This document shows, one piece after another, positions 44,587 to 53,576 of a stretch of DNA of 64,000 bases (positions are counted from its first letter, which is position 1; each line of letters starts with the position of its first letter). The notes beneath the pieces are model-generated. The model was not told where the DNA came from. It saw nothing but the letters and a program-made list of their open reading frames with translations, and searched no databases. The position numbers and the translations under genes were made by a program. This DNA is from Paenarthrobacter nicotinovorans (GTDB lineage Bacteria > Actinomycetota > Actinomycetes > Actinomycetales > Micrococcaceae): NCBI RefSeq assembly GCF_021919345.1, contig NZ_CP089293.1, forward strand, positions 1,426,001-1,490,000, read 5' to 3'.

Positions 44587-44651
44587 CTGGACCGAACTGT
44601 AAACCGGACCGAACTGTCACCCGGACCGAACCGCCACCCGGACCGCCAAAG
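44571..44651 (+). repeat. Degenerate tandem repeat of the tdh 3' end
   Basis: The last 16 bases of tdh (CTGGACCGAACTGTAA) are repeated at least four more times in the spacer before kbl, with growing divergence (CGGACCGAACTGTCACC, CGGACCGAACCGCCACC, CGGACCGCC). The first copies each carry a stop codon. It looks like slippage duplication of the gene end. Confidence 0.85.
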
Positions 44652-44665
44652 ACTTAGGAGCACCC

Positions 44666-45859
44666 ATGTACTCAGCCATCAAAGACCAACTGCAGGGCGA
44701 ACTCGACGAGATCCGCACCGCCGGCCTCTTCAAGACCGAACGCCACATCGATTCCCCGCAGGCAAGCCACATCGCCGCAGGACAGCTCGGCCAGCCGGCC
44801 AACAAGGTCCTGAACTTCTGCGCCAACAACTACCTTGGCCTGGCCGACCACCTGGACATCATCGCCGCCGCCAAGTCCGCCATGGACGAGCGCGGCTTCG
44901 GCATGGCCTCCGTGCGCTTCATCTGCGGCACGCAGGACCTCCACCTGGAGCTCGAAGCCCGCGTCTCGAAGTTCCTCGGCACGGAGGACACCATCCTGTT
45001 CTCCAGCTGCTTCGACGCGAACGGCGGTGTCTTCGAGTCCCTGTTCGGCCCCGAGGACGCCATCATCTCGGACTCGCTGAACCATGCGTCCATCATCGAC
45101 GGCATCCGCCTGAGCAAGGCCAAGCGGTTCCGCTACGCCAACCAGGACATGGCGGACCTTGAAGCCAAGCTGGTCGAAGCTGAGGGCTCACGCCGCAAGA
45201 TCATCGTCACCGATGGCGTGTTTTCCATGGACGGGTACCTCGCTCCGCTGGAAGCCATCTGCGATCTCGCCGAGAAGCACGACGCCCTGGTCATGGTTGA
45301 CGACTCCCACGCCGTCGGTTTCATGGGCCCCACCGGCGCCGGCACGCCGGAGCACGCCGGAGTCTCCGAGCGCGTCGACATCTACACGGGAACCTTCGGC
45401 AAGGCCCTCGGCGGGGCTTCGGGCGGATACGTTTCCGGCCGCGGCGAAATTGTCGCCATGCTGCGCCAGAAAGCCCGCCCTTACCTGTTCTCCAACTCCC
45501 TCGCCCCGGCTATTGTTGCGGCCACTATCAAGGCGATCGAGCTCGTCCAGGAATCCGGAGAATTGCGCACCCGCCTCTTCGAGAACGCCGCGCTGTTCCG
45601 CCGCCGCATGAGCGAGGAAGGTTTCGAACTCCTCGACGGCGAACACGCCATCATCCCCGTCATGTTCGGCGATGCCGTGGTGGCCGCCAAGATCGCTGAC
45701 GAGATGCTCAACAATGGTGTCTTCGTCACCGCCTTCAGCTTCCCCGTAGTGCCGAAGGGCGTGGCACGGATCCGGGTGCAGCTTTCGGCCGCGCACAGTG
45801 CTGACGACGTCGAAGCGTGCGTCCAAGCGTTCGTCAAGAGCCGCGCCGCCGTCGCCTAA
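44666..45859 (+). CDS. kbl: Glycine C-acetyltransferase (2-amino-3-ketobutyrate CoA ligase)
   Basis: This 397-residue PLP enzyme of the alpha-oxoamine synthase family splits 2-amino-3-ketobutyrate with CoA into glycine and acetyl-CoA. Motifs: [12 protein letters not shown] near the start, [19 protein letters not shown] for the cofactor ring, and the PLP-binding Lys246 in [20 protein letters not shown] precedes the ATG by 5 bases. It completes the threonine-to-glycine route with tdh. A repeat array starts right after its stop codon. Confidence 0.97.
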   Translation: MYSAIKDQLQGELDEIRTAGLFKTERHIDSPQASHIAAGQLGQPANKVLNFCANNYLGLADHLDIIAAAKSAMDERGFGMASVRFICGTQDLHLELEARVSKFLGTEDTILFSSCFDANGGVFESLFGPEDAIISDSLNHASIIDGIRLSKAKRFRYANQDMADLEAKLVEAEGSRRKIIVTDGVFSMDGYLAPLEAICDLAEKHDALVMVDDSHAVGFMGPTGAGTPEHAGVSERVDIYTGTFGKALGGASGGYVSGRGEIVAMLRQKARPYLFSNSLAPAIVAATIKAIELVQESGELRTRLFENAALFRRRMSEEGFELLDGEHAIIPVMFGDAVVAAKIADEMLNNGVFVTAFSFPVVPKGVARIRVQLSAAHSADDVEACVQAFVKSRAAVA

Positions 45860-45862
45860 CAG

Positions 45863-46054
45863 CGCTCGCTCACATTCCGCGTGCTTGCCCGCGACGCTCG
45901 CTCACGTCCCGCGTGCTTGATCCCGACGCTTCCTCACGTCCCGCGTGCTTGGTTCCGACGCTTCCTCACGTCCCGCGTGCTTGGTTCCGACGCTTCCTCA
46001 CGTCCCGCGTGCTTGGTTCCGACGCTTCCTCACGTCCCGCGTGCTTGGTTCCGA
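45863..46054 (+). repeat. 32-bp tandem repeat array (six units)
   Basis: Six head-to-tail units of exactly 32 bp, beginning 3 bp after the kbl stop. Units 3-6 are identical (start CGCTTCCTCACGTCCCGCGT, end GCTTGGTTCCGA); units 1 and 2 differ at several bases. There is no spacer, so it is not CRISPR. Frames through it encode only repeat-derived text. It is the first part of a 588-bp interval (45860-46447) without a convincing gene. Confidence 0.95.
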
Positions 46055-46089
46055 CGCTCACTCACTTCCTTCTAACAAGTGAGTGAGCG
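46055..46089. terminator. Perfect 13-bp hairpin capping the repeat array
   Basis: Arms CGCTCACTCACTT (46055-46067) and AAGTGAGTGAGCG (46077-46089) pair fully around a 9-base loop. The left arm is the start of what would be the seventh repeat unit. It could stop transcription from kbl, but no T-run follows. A further copy of GTGAGTGAGCGTTGG lies at about 46111-46125. Confidence 0.6.
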
Positions 46090-46214
46090 TTGGGGTTTAA
46101 CGGCCTGTTTCGTGAGTGAGCGTTGGTAGTTGGTGCTGCCCGGACAGGCGACGTCGACGGCGGTGCGTGCGTTCGGGTCGTCGTCAACAGTCGCGCCGCG
46201 GTCACCCCTCCGAA

Positions 46215-46342
46215 CGCTTCCTCACATCCCTCGGGCTTCTTCTCAACCCTTGCTCACACCCCGCGTGCTTGCCCGCGTCGCTTCCTCACCTCCCGCGTGC
46301 ATAATTCCGTCGCTTCCTCACACCCCTCGAGTTTCAAGGCGT
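46215..46342 (+). repeat. Second block of degenerate 32-bp repeats
   Basis: Four more units in exact 32-bp register (46215, 46247, 46279, 46311) keep the core CTTCCTCAC-nn-CCC-nCG and resemble the first array but are diverged. Downstream (about 46363-46415), related units occur in inverted orientation (AGTGAGCGAGCGAT, GATGTGAGCGAGGATCGC). The approximately 160 bp between the two blocks contains the inverted GTGAGTGAGCG copies and otherwise shows nothing I recognise. Confidence 0.8.
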
Positions 46343-46447
46343 CCCTCTATCGCTTTTCCCAAGAAAGTGAGCGAGCGATCCCGGGAAGCCCGTGGGATGT
46401 GAGCGAGGATCGCTGGCGGTTCGGCGGGCTTCTGACAGGATGGATCC

Positions 46448-47545
46448 ATGGCTTCGAATTATGACGTGGTAATCGTTGGCGGCGGTATCGCCGGGCTGTC
46501 CTTGGCGGCGGCATTGGCGGGCAAATGCACAGTAGCTCTGGTGGAAGCTGAGCAATCGCTGGCCTTCCACACTTCTTCACGCTCGGCCCGTCAACTGATC
46601 CCCAGCTACGGGCCGCCGGTGGTGCAGGAGCTGACTCTCCGGACCTTGGAATTGCTGGCCGCCCGCGACGCCCGGGCAACGGAGCCGATCCTCACTCCGC
46701 GAGGCTTCATGCTGGTGGGGGATGAGGAGACGGTGAGTGCCGAGGCCAGTGGCAACATGCACCGGATCACCCACGCTGAGGCAATGGACCTGTGCCCTGT
46801 CCTCGCCCCGGATTCCTTCACTGCCGCAGGACTCGACAACGGCTCGTTCGGATGTAATGCTCCACTGCTGCTCGACGAACACCGGCGCACCGCAGAGGCC
46901 GCAGGCGTGGACATCATCACCGGTGCCAAGGTCCATTCGGCCCAGCGCTTGGGGAGTGGCTGGCAGGTGGGCGCCGGCACCGAAGGGTTCCAGTCCGGCG
47001 TCGTGGTGAATGCGGCCGGTGCCTGGGCAGATGAGCTGGCAGTCATCAGCGGCGTGGAGAAGCTGGGGCTTCAGCCGTTCCGGCGGACCGCCGCAATCGT
47101 GAACGTCCGGAATCCGCTGACGCTTGAAACGCCCATGGTGTGCGCGGCGGATGATTCCTTCTACTTCCGGCCTGAAGGCAAGCAAGTGTTGATCTCGCCG
47201 TCAGAGCACGTTCCCAGCGGTCCGGAAGACGCGAAACCACAGCCCGGGGACGTTGAAAGCCTCATCTCCAGGCTCAACAGCGTGACAACGTTGGGCATCC
47301 AGTCCGTGGACCGCGCTTGGACCGGCCTGCGGACCGAGGCCGCCGACGGCATCCCGGCGGTGGGATTCGACGCCGAAGCACCCGGCTTCTTCTGGCTGGC
47401 CGGACAGGGCGGCTACGGTTTCCAGACGTCCTCTGCCATCGCTGAACTGGCTGCGGCCCTCATCCTTGGCACCGTCGAGGCGGAGAGTCCGGAATCCCGG
47501 ACAGCGGAGCAACTCGCGGCCACCCGTTGGTCCATCCGGCGCTGA
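46448..47545 (+). CDS. FAD-dependent oxidoreductase (DAO family)
   Basis: The 365-residue protein opens with the FAD-binding motif YDVVIVGGGIAGLSLAAALA and has the D-amino-acid/glycine/sarcosine oxidase layout: SLAFHTSSRSARQLIPSYGP, VVNAAGAWADELA in the middle and WLAGQGGYGFQTSSAIAELAA near the end. These enzymes oxidise amines or amino acids to imines. The position between tdh-kbl and hutI suggests amino acid breakdown, but the substrate cannot be read. The start ATG 46448 follows AGGATGG. Confidence 0.88.
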   Translation: MASNYDVVIVGGGIAGLSLAAALAGKCTVALVEAEQSLAFHTSSRSARQLIPSYGPPVVQELTLRTLELLAARDARATEPILTPRGFMLVGDEETVSAEASGNMHRITHAEAMDLCPVLAPDSFTAAGLDNGSFGCNAPLLLDEHRRTAEAAGVDIITGAKVHSAQRLGSGWQVGAGTEGFQSGVVVNAAGAWADELAVISGVEKLGLQPFRRTAAIVNVRNPLTLETPMVCAADDSFYFRPEGKQVLISPSEHVPSGPEDAKPQPGDVESLISRLNSVTTLGIQSVDRAWTGLRTEAADGIPAVGFDAEAPGFFWLAGQGGYGFQTSSAIAELAAALILGTVEAESPESRTAEQLAATRWSIRR

Positions 47546-47556
47546 ACAATAGGCAT

Positions 47557-48819
47557 ATGAGCGGAACCACACCAGCCAGCACACTCATTACCAACATCGG
47601 CGAGCTGATGACCCAGGACCTGGAGCACCGGGTCCTCACGGATGCGGCCATCGTCTTTGAAGGCGAACGGATTTCCTGGATCGGGTCCCGCCAGGACGCT
47701 CCGGCCGCCGATGAAAAAGTCGACGCCGAAGGCCGCGCCGTCCTGCCTGGCTGGGTCGATTCGCATTCCCACCTTGTCTTCGCGGGGGACCGCACCGCCG
47801 AGTTCGAGGCCCGCATGGCCGGGCAGAGCTACAGCGCGGGCGGCATCGCCGTGACCACGGGAGCTACGCGCAGCGTCAGCGACGACGAACTCAGCCGCCT
47901 CGTGCGGGACCGGGTCAAAGAGGCAGTCTCCCAGGGGACCACCTACTTGGAGAGCAAGACGGGCTACGGGCTGGACGTGGACAACGAGACCCGCAGCGCC
48001 AGGATCGCCGCGGCCGAGGTCGACGAGGTCACGTACCTCGGCGCGCACCTGGTCCCCGCCGGTTCGGACCCTGAGGAGTACACGGACCTGGTCTGCGGTG
48101 CCATGCTCGACGCCGTCCTCCCGCACGTCCGCTGGGCAGACGTCTTCTGCGAGCGCGGCGCTTTCACCGAAGACCAGTCCCGTCGCGTCCTGACGGCGGC
48201 CCGCAACGCAGGTCTCGGCCTGCGGGTCCACGGCAACCAGCTCGGCGAGGGGCCGGGTGTGGCGCTGGCCGTGGAGTTCGCGGCTGCGAGTGTGGACCAC
48301 GTGAACTATCTCTCGGACAAGGACATCGCCGCCCTCGCGGAAACCTGGACCGGCTGGGACGCCGCTACAGGCAACGGAGCACGGGGCACGGTTGCCACCT
48401 GCCTTCCGGCTTGCGATCTCTCCACCCGCCAGCCTTTGGCGCCTGGGCGTGAATTGATCGACGCCGGCGTGCAGATCGCGCTGGCGGCCAACTGCAACCC
48501 TGGAACGTCGTACACCACGTCCATGGCTTTCTGCGTCACCACAGCTGTTCTCCAGATGCACTTGAGCGTCCACGAGGCCGTCCGCGCGGCGACGTACGGC
48601 GGCGCCTTGGCGTTGGGCCGGGAGTCCGGGAACGACGTCGACGGCGAACGGGCGGTGGGTTCGCTAGCCGTCGGCCACCGGGCTGACCTGCACATGCTGA
48701 AGGCACCGTCGGCGACCCATCTGGCGTACCGTCCGGGAGTCCCGTTGACGCACTCGGTGTGGCGGGCGGGCGTGCGCGCGTTCCAGGACACCAGTAAAGA
48801 GGCCACAGCAAAGAGATGA
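47557..48819 (+). CDS. hutI: Imidazolonepropionase
   Basis: HutI hydrolyses imidazolonepropionate to formiminoglutamate in histidine breakdown. From ATG 47557 it is 420 residues, 11 bp after the FAD oxidoreductase. It is an amidohydrolase with metal-binding DSHSHLVFAGDR at about 65-76, ESKTGYGLD, HGNQLGEGPG (metal His), and ANCNPGTSYTTSM (substrate region). The other hut genes are not in the window. It shares a bidirectional terminator with the convergent GH101 gene. Confidence 0.95.
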   Translation: MSGTTPASTLITNIGELMTQDLEHRVLTDAAIVFEGERISWIGSRQDAPAADEKVDAEGRAVLPGWVDSHSHLVFAGDRTAEFEARMAGQSYSAGGIAVTTGATRSVSDDELSRLVRDRVKEAVSQGTTYLESKTGYGLDVDNETRSARIAAAEVDEVTYLGAHLVPAGSDPEEYTDLVCGAMLDAVLPHVRWADVFCERGAFTEDQSRRVLTAARNAGLGLRVHGNQLGEGPGVALAVEFAAASVDHVNYLSDKDIAALAETWTGWDAATGNGARGTVATCLPACDLSTRQPLAPGRELIDAGVQIALAANCNPGTSYTTSMAFCVTTAVLQMHLSVHEAVRAATYGGALALGRESGNDVDGERAVGSLAVGHRADLHMLKAPSATHLAYRPGVPLTHSVWRAGVRAFQDTSKEATAKR

Positions 48820-48833
48820 CGGCAAAGGGATAA

Positions 48834-48881
48834 CAGTAAAGAAGGGCGGTGTTCCGGTAGGAACACCGCCCTTCTTTACTG
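48834..48881. terminator. Bidirectional terminator between hutI and GH101
   Basis: A perfect 22-bp inverted repeat (48834-48855 with 48860-48881; core GAAGGGCGGTGTTCC) closes on a GGTA loop. It lies between two convergent stop codons. There is A-rich sequence on the left arm and T-rich on the right, so it could act both ways. Confidence 0.88.
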
Positions 48882-48910
48882 GTGCGTGGAAAGACTGAGG
48901 CGCGAAGGGA

Positions 48911-51900
48911 CTATGCGCAGCTGAACTTCGCGTCCGCCCAATCACCCCAGTCGTCGCCGGCGTCGTCACCGTTCCTGTCGGCGATCAGTTCGACGTTCTG
49001 GACTCCCGTGATGTCCACGTTGAGGGGAAGTGCTGCAGAGTCGGCGCTGAGAACGGGAGTCCGCAGCAGTTCACGTCCGTCGCCCTTCACGATGAAGACC
49101 ACCGAGCCGTGCAGGCCCTTGTTCAGCTTCGCGTCGTCCACTCCCGCCACGGCGGTGAAGGCGGTGCATTTTGCTTCGGTGGCGATGCTGATCTTCGAGT
49201 CGGCGTGGACGCCGATTCCCTTGGGGTAGACGACGCCGTCAAGCCGCAATGCGGGTCCGTCACCGGCGTTCTGCTCACCGTTGGCCCGGTCCCTTTCCGC
49301 TGGACCCCAACCGTTGATGCTGCCGATCCAGGGCAGGTCGGAGGCGAACACGGTGCCTTGCAGGACGGGTGCGGGCGGTTCCTGGGACGTGGACGAGCAC
49401 GTGAACCTGGCATCAGCCCAGTCGGCGTGGTCGTTGCCGTTGGAGTCGCCGGCGTCGTCAGCTACGAGTTCCACGTACTGGGCGCCGGTGACGTCAACGG
49501 TGAGCGGCAGGGGAGCGCTTGTGGCTCCCAGGACGGGGGTTGTTACCTTGGTTGTCCCGTCAGCCACCACGGAGAACTTCACGCTGCCCCGCGTCGGCTG
49601 GGCATCATCAATGCCGACTGTTGCGGTAAAGGCGGTGCAGTAGCCGCCAAGGTAGTAGCGGATGTTGCCGTTTGCGTGTGCGCCAAGTCCCTTCGCGAAG
49701 ACGGTGCCGTTCAGCGTCAGCGGGGTGCCGTCGCCGGCCCCGGTTCCGCCGTTGGACTGGTCCTTTTCAACAGGGCCCCAGCCGTTGGTGGCGCTGACCC
49801 ATGGGTGGTCGCTGGCGAACACTGTGGCCTGCGGCGGTTTGGGCAGTGTCCGGACAGTGGTGGTGGTGCCGATGGTCCGGCCGCCTACCGGGTTGTTGCC
49901 CGATGCTGCGGCGGTGTAACCGGCCTTGGCCGTGATGGGGTAGTCGCCGTCCGCGGACGCGGGTGCCGTGATCTTCCAGGTGGTGGTGAGGGTGCCACCG
50001 GCGGGCAGGGTTGCTGCCGTGGCCGGCGTGGACGGTGTCGCGGTCCATCCCTCGGGAAGCTCAAGCGCAACGGCGAGGTCGCTGATGGCCGCCGGTTCGT
50101 CGGAGATAAACGTGGTGACGAAGTCCTGTGCCTTGCCCTGCTGGACCACGTCGCCTTGAAGTCCGGCGGTGAGTTGCGCACACGCCGGAACGGCTTCCGA
50201 GGCACCGAGGTCCTCCACCAGGAAGTTGTCCAGCGTGAAGTCCGATCCGTTGGCGCTGCCCGTACGCTGCAAGCCCACGAAGTAGTCACCGCAGAAGCCG
50301 GTGTCGAGGATCTGCTCGAACCGCGTGGTGGTGGTTTTCGCGTCGATGGCCTGGCTGCCCGTCACTGCGGGGCCCGCCTGCGAGTCGTAGCCGGAAACCC
50401 AGGCGTATTGCCCGGCCTTGGAGTTCTGGTAGTCGAAGGACACCTTGTACTTGCGGCCGGCCTGGAACGGAACGCCCGCCTCGGTGGTGCGGTACACCAT
50501 GCCCGGTCCGCCGTCAGGGGCGGTGTTTTCGTCGTGCGCGATCAGGGACCATGTGCCGTCCAGGACTTCATCGATCACATTGGTGTCCCAGCCCTTCTGG
50601 GTGAAGGGCTCGTTGCGCTCGGTGATGTGAGTCCGGGGGTCCGTTGAGCCGCCGGCGTTGCCCTTCACGAAGGGTCCCCAGCCTTGGTCCACGTTCTCGA
50701 AGTCTTCGCTGAGCACGCCGGTGGTGGCCACCCGGGCGGTCTTGACCGCCCGGAAGTCGTCGACGCGCACTGTGGCGTCGCCGTCGGCGGCTTTGACGGA
50801 AACAGTGGCCTTCGTGTTGTTCCGCGGCACATCAACCAGTACCCGCACGCGCTGGAACGAGGTCCCGTGCTTCTCGTCGCCGGCCACGTAGTTTTCTGCG
50901 TTGGATGAATCGATGGTGGTGCTTTCGGTCTTGCCGTTGATCTCGACAGAGAGGGTGGTGGGCCGGGCCTTGCCGGGCTGGATTTCAACCCAGGCGCTGA
51001 CGGATTGGGTTCCGGCGTCCAGCTTGACGTCCTGGCTGATCGACGACGGCGTTGCCCCCATCTCGGCGAAGCGGCGGCCCTTGTCGTCGCGCACCTGGGT
51101 GACGTTGCCCGTGGGGTTCCAGGGGGAGAGGTCGGCGCCGTTGAAACCGGGATCGTTGAAGGCTGTGCCTTCGCCGAAGTCCGCCTTCTTGGGGAGCGCG
51201 TTGTTCTTGGTCGTGAGGACGTAGGGCTGCTTCGGGTCCGCGGTGACGGTGACCTGGCCGTTGACTACCGGTACATCAGCGACCTTCACTCGTCCGTTGT
51301 CGGTCAGTTTGAACATTTCCAGCGATGTTGACTTGGCGAATTCCTCGGTGAGCGTCCAGGTGCTGGCGCCACCGGCGGGGTTGTAGTGGTAGAGCTTGTC
51401 GGCCTTGCCGTTTTCCTTGGAGGACCACGGCAGCAGGTAGCTTCCGCCTTGCAGCACGGAGGTTCCGGCGACGGTGATGTTGCGTTCTTCCGCGGTGTTT
51501 CCGGTGACGGCCACGGCATCGGCGAGGTCGATCCGGTCTGGTGTCCATTTGGTGATCTGGTGGTGCTGCAGGAACTTCGCCGGGAGGTTGGCTGTCCAGA
51601 CGTTCTCACTGAAGGCGTTGAAGTCGTTCTGCCCGGTCCAGCCTTCGAACTCCACGATGTGGCTCACGCCGAGCTTGGGGTCCGGGTTCCACACGTCTGA
51701 TTGGGTGTTGTTGATGAAGCGCAGGATCTGCGAGTTGACGCCTTTGTTGGTGGAGCCACCGTACTTCTCATCGTTGGCCCAGTGGGACCACGTGTTGTTG
51801 CGGGACAGATGGTCGGCCCACTCCGAGCCGACACGGAAGCCGTTCTTGACCAGTTCCTGCTGCAGCTTCTCGGCAAGCCAGCCGAACTCGTAGTAGACGT

Positions 51901-53302
51901 CCACGTACACGAAGTCCAGGTTTTTGTCCGTGGCTTCGCGGAGTTCTTTGATGCGCCGGGCGAGCTTGCCGGAGTTGATGTCCTGGCGCTGGTTGATGTA
52001 GTAGGACTGGTCCAGCCAGTTCCAGCCGAGTCCCTTGTCGGCGCGCAACAGGTCTTCGCTGAAGGACTTCGCTTCGGGGTAGATCTCTGTGGCGTTGATG
52101 TGGACGCCGAAGCTGGCGTTCCAGTCTTTGCCCTCCTTCACCAAAGTGTTGAGGTCCTCCAGGCCGCCTGCACGGGTGTTGAAGTTGTTTCCGTAGTCGG
52201 TGTTGGCCGAGTCGTGGCCTTCGCTGGTGTAGCCCTTGAGCATGGCCACCTGGCCCAGTCCGTCCGTTGCCAGGGAGATGCGTTTGACATCGTCCAGAGT
52301 GCGGAGGAACGGGTGGGTTGCTTGTGAGGCGAAGTTGAAGGGGATGTGGGTGACCACGTTGTCGGGGGTCTGTTCGCCCTTGTTGGCGGACACCTGGATG
52401 GATCTCATGGCGATGGCCGCATCCTGCCAATCCACGCCGCCATCGGCATTCGCATCGGTGGTGATGGCAACCCGGGTCCAGGGAAGTTCCTCCGTGGTGG
52501 TGGAACCATCGGCACGGTACAGCCACTGGCCGCTGGCGATGCCCATGGCCACCCCGCCGGCGCCGTCGCTGACGGCCTGGCGCCAGAAGCGTCCCTTGTC
52601 TTTCGCTCCCGGGCCGGAGGAAGTGTCGTAGAGGGCGTTTGATTCGACGGCGGCACCCAGCGCGGCGGTGTTGGCCAGCGCGTACGCGGAGCTTTTGGGT
52701 GCAGTATCCAGGGGCGTAGCTGCAGTAACGGGCGTGAATTCGTCTCCGCTGACGCTTCGGTCGACGGACAGATTGGCTGTGGAGACCTGGGCCCCGGCCT
52801 GGGTGGAACCTACAGTGACCAGGTTTAGCCGGGGGAGTTGAAGGGTCTTCACGAGGTGGTCCGCGGAGTCCTTGATTTCCGTGACGTTGAAGGACACCAC
52901 ATTCTTCTTGACGGAGAGCCGCGCCTTGATCACGGTGTTGCCGAAATCGGGCACGGTGAGGACGTAATCCCGGGCATCCTTTCCGGAGGCCGTGGACGTT
53001 CCGCTGACATTGAACTCCACTCCGTTGAGGGTGATGGTGTTCAACCGGGCCGGGGTGCCGTCGAGGCGGGCCTTGGTGGCGGTGTCGGTGTAGCCGAGGA
53101 CTTGGGGGAAGGTGGTGGCGATGTCCACGGCGAGGCTGCCGGAGGTGATGGTGGCGGCTTCAGCGGCGCTGACGAGCTCGGCAGGCAGGACCAGGGGGCT
53201 TGCGGTGGCGGGCTGGATTGCCATCAAGCCCAGCGAGGATGAGGCGACGACACAGGCCAAACTCAACGAGGCGAGGCGTCTGGGGGATGATAAGCGGGGC
53301 AT
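48911..53302 (-). CDS. Secreted GH101 endo-alpha-N-acetylgalactosaminidase
   Basis: This 1463-residue exported enzyme releases Gal-beta1,3-GalNAc from Ser/Thr of mucin-type O-glycoproteins. A signal peptide (about 1-34) precedes a beta-sandwich region (to about 320). The GH101 barrel follows with GYTSEGHDSANTDYGNNFN, FGVHINATEIYPEA, FVYVDVYYEFGW (Asp468, expected nucleophile) and RVGSEWADH (Glu494, expected acid/base). After carbohydrate-binding-like segments (about 700-1000) come a NEW3-type domain (about 1085-1165) and two NPCBM-like modules (about 1190-1320 and 1335-1463), both starting VFASD.PW. No LPXTG or membrane anchor is seen at the C terminus, so it is probably released or held by its binding modules. 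AAGGAG precedes the ATG. It is divergent from the amino-sugar operon. Confidence 0.94.
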   Translation of the reverse strand: MPRLSSPRRLASLSLACVVASSSLGLMAIQPATASPLVLPAELVSAAEAATITSGSLAVDIATTFPQVLGYTDTATKARLDGTPARLNTITLNGVEFNVSGTSTASGKDARDYVLTVPDFGNTVIKARLSVKKNVVSFNVTEIKDSADHLVKTLQLPRLNLVTVGSTQAGAQVSTANLSVDRSVSGDEFTPVTAATPLDTAPKSSAYALANTAALGAAVESNALYDTSSGPGAKDKGRFWRQAVSDGAGGVAMGIASGQWLYRADGSTTTEELPWTRVAITTDANADGGVDWQDAAIAMRSIQVSANKGEQTPDNVVTHIPFNFASQATHPFLRTLDDVKRISLATDGLGQVAMLKGYTSEGHDSANTDYGNNFNTRAGGLEDLNTLVKEGKDWNASFGVHINATEIYPEAKSFSEDLLRADKGLGWNWLDQSYYINQRQDINSGKLARRIKELREATDKNLDFVYVDVYYEFGWLAEKLQQELVKNGFRVGSEWADHLSRNNTWSHWANDEKYGGSTNKGVNSQILRFINNTQSDVWNPDPKLGVSHIVEFEGWTGQNDFNAFSENVWTANLPAKFLQHHQITKWTPDRIDLADAVAVTGNTAEERNITVAGTSVLQGGSYLLPWSSKENGKADKLYHYNPAGGASTWTLTEEFAKSTSLEMFKLTDNGRVKVADVPVVNGQVTVTADPKQPYVLTTKNNALPKKADFGEGTAFNDPGFNGADLSPWNPTGNVTQVRDDKGRRFAEMGATPSSISQDVKLDAGTQSVSAWVEIQPGKARPTTLSVEINGKTESTTIDSSNAENYVAGDEKHGTSFQRVRVLVDVPRNNTKATVSVKAADGDATVRVDDFRAVKTARVATTGVLSEDFENVDQGWGPFVKGNAGGSTDPRTHITERNEPFTQKGWDTNVIDEVLDGTWSLIAHDENTAPDGGPGMVYRTTEAGVPFQAGRKYKVSFDYQNSKAGQYAWVSGYDSQAGPAVTGSQAIDAKTTTTRFEQILDTGFCGDYFVGLQRTGSANGSDFTLDNFLVEDLGASEAVPACAQLTAGLQGDVVQQGKAQDFVTTFISDEPAAISDLAVALELPEGWTATPSTPATAATLPAGGTLTTTWKITAPASADGDYPITAKAGYTAAASGNNPVGGRTIGTTTTVRTLPKPPQATVFASDHPWVSATNGWGPVEKDQSNGGTGAGDGTPLTLNGTVFAKGLGAHANGNIRYYLGGYCTAFTATVGIDDAQPTRGSVKFSVVADGTTKVTTPVLGATSAPLPLTVDVTGAQYVELVADDAGDSNGNDHADWADARFTCSSTSQEPPAPVLQGTVFASDLPWIGSINGWGPAERDRANGEQNAGDGPALRLDGVVYPKGIGVHADSKISIATEAKCTAFTAVAGVDDAKLNKGLHGSVVFIVKGDGRELLRTPVLSADSAALPLNVDITGVQNVELIADRNGDDAGDDWGDWADAKFSCA

Positions 53303-53391
53303 GATGCTCCTTATTGATTATTCCGAGTGAGTAATAATCACTTTCTTGCGGACTCATCCAAGCCTGCTGCACGAACAAGAACATGACAAGA

Positions 53392-53437
53392 GTTAACAGG
53401 TAGTTAACTTAAAAGCACACGCAAGAACATGATTGCG
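53392..53437. promoter_or_regulatory. Two palindromes in the GH101 promoter half
   Basis: GTTAACAGGTAGTTAAC (53392-53408) and CGCAA-N8-TTGCG (53420-53437) lie 90-135 bp upstream of the GH101 start in the 274-bp divergent gap. They are candidate operators; the first shares its GTTAA arms with the site before the sugar ABC operon. Confidence 0.4.
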
Positions 53438-53494
53438 ACGTGGGCGGGACCTCTTCCGTCATGAGCGGCAAATGAGCAGTCTTCTCCAGTAGAT

Positions 53495-53540
53495 GATCCT
53501 TGTGAGATCGAAAATGATCGTTTAGTGTTTCTATAGATCA
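53495..53540. promoter_or_regulatory. Helically phased GATC motifs, candidate DeoR operator
   Basis: GATC occurs at 53495, 53506, 53516 and 53536, spaced 11, 10 and 20 bp, in an A/T-rich stretch just before the SIS-domain gene (for example GATCGAAAATGATCG). DeoR-family proteins often bind such direct repeats. The DeoR gene at the end of the operon is the likely regulator. Confidence 0.45.
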
Positions 53541-53576
53541 AAAAACGTCATTACTTGAGCGGGAGCGAAACACACG

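Noticed and set aside
45863..46054. CRISPR-like array
   Set aside because: Units of 32 bp are directly adjacent with no unique spacers, and no cas genes are near.
45817..46090. Open reading frames through the repeat array
   Set aside because: Three frames stay open because of the 32-bp repeat; the products are repeat translations with no ribosome site and no domain.
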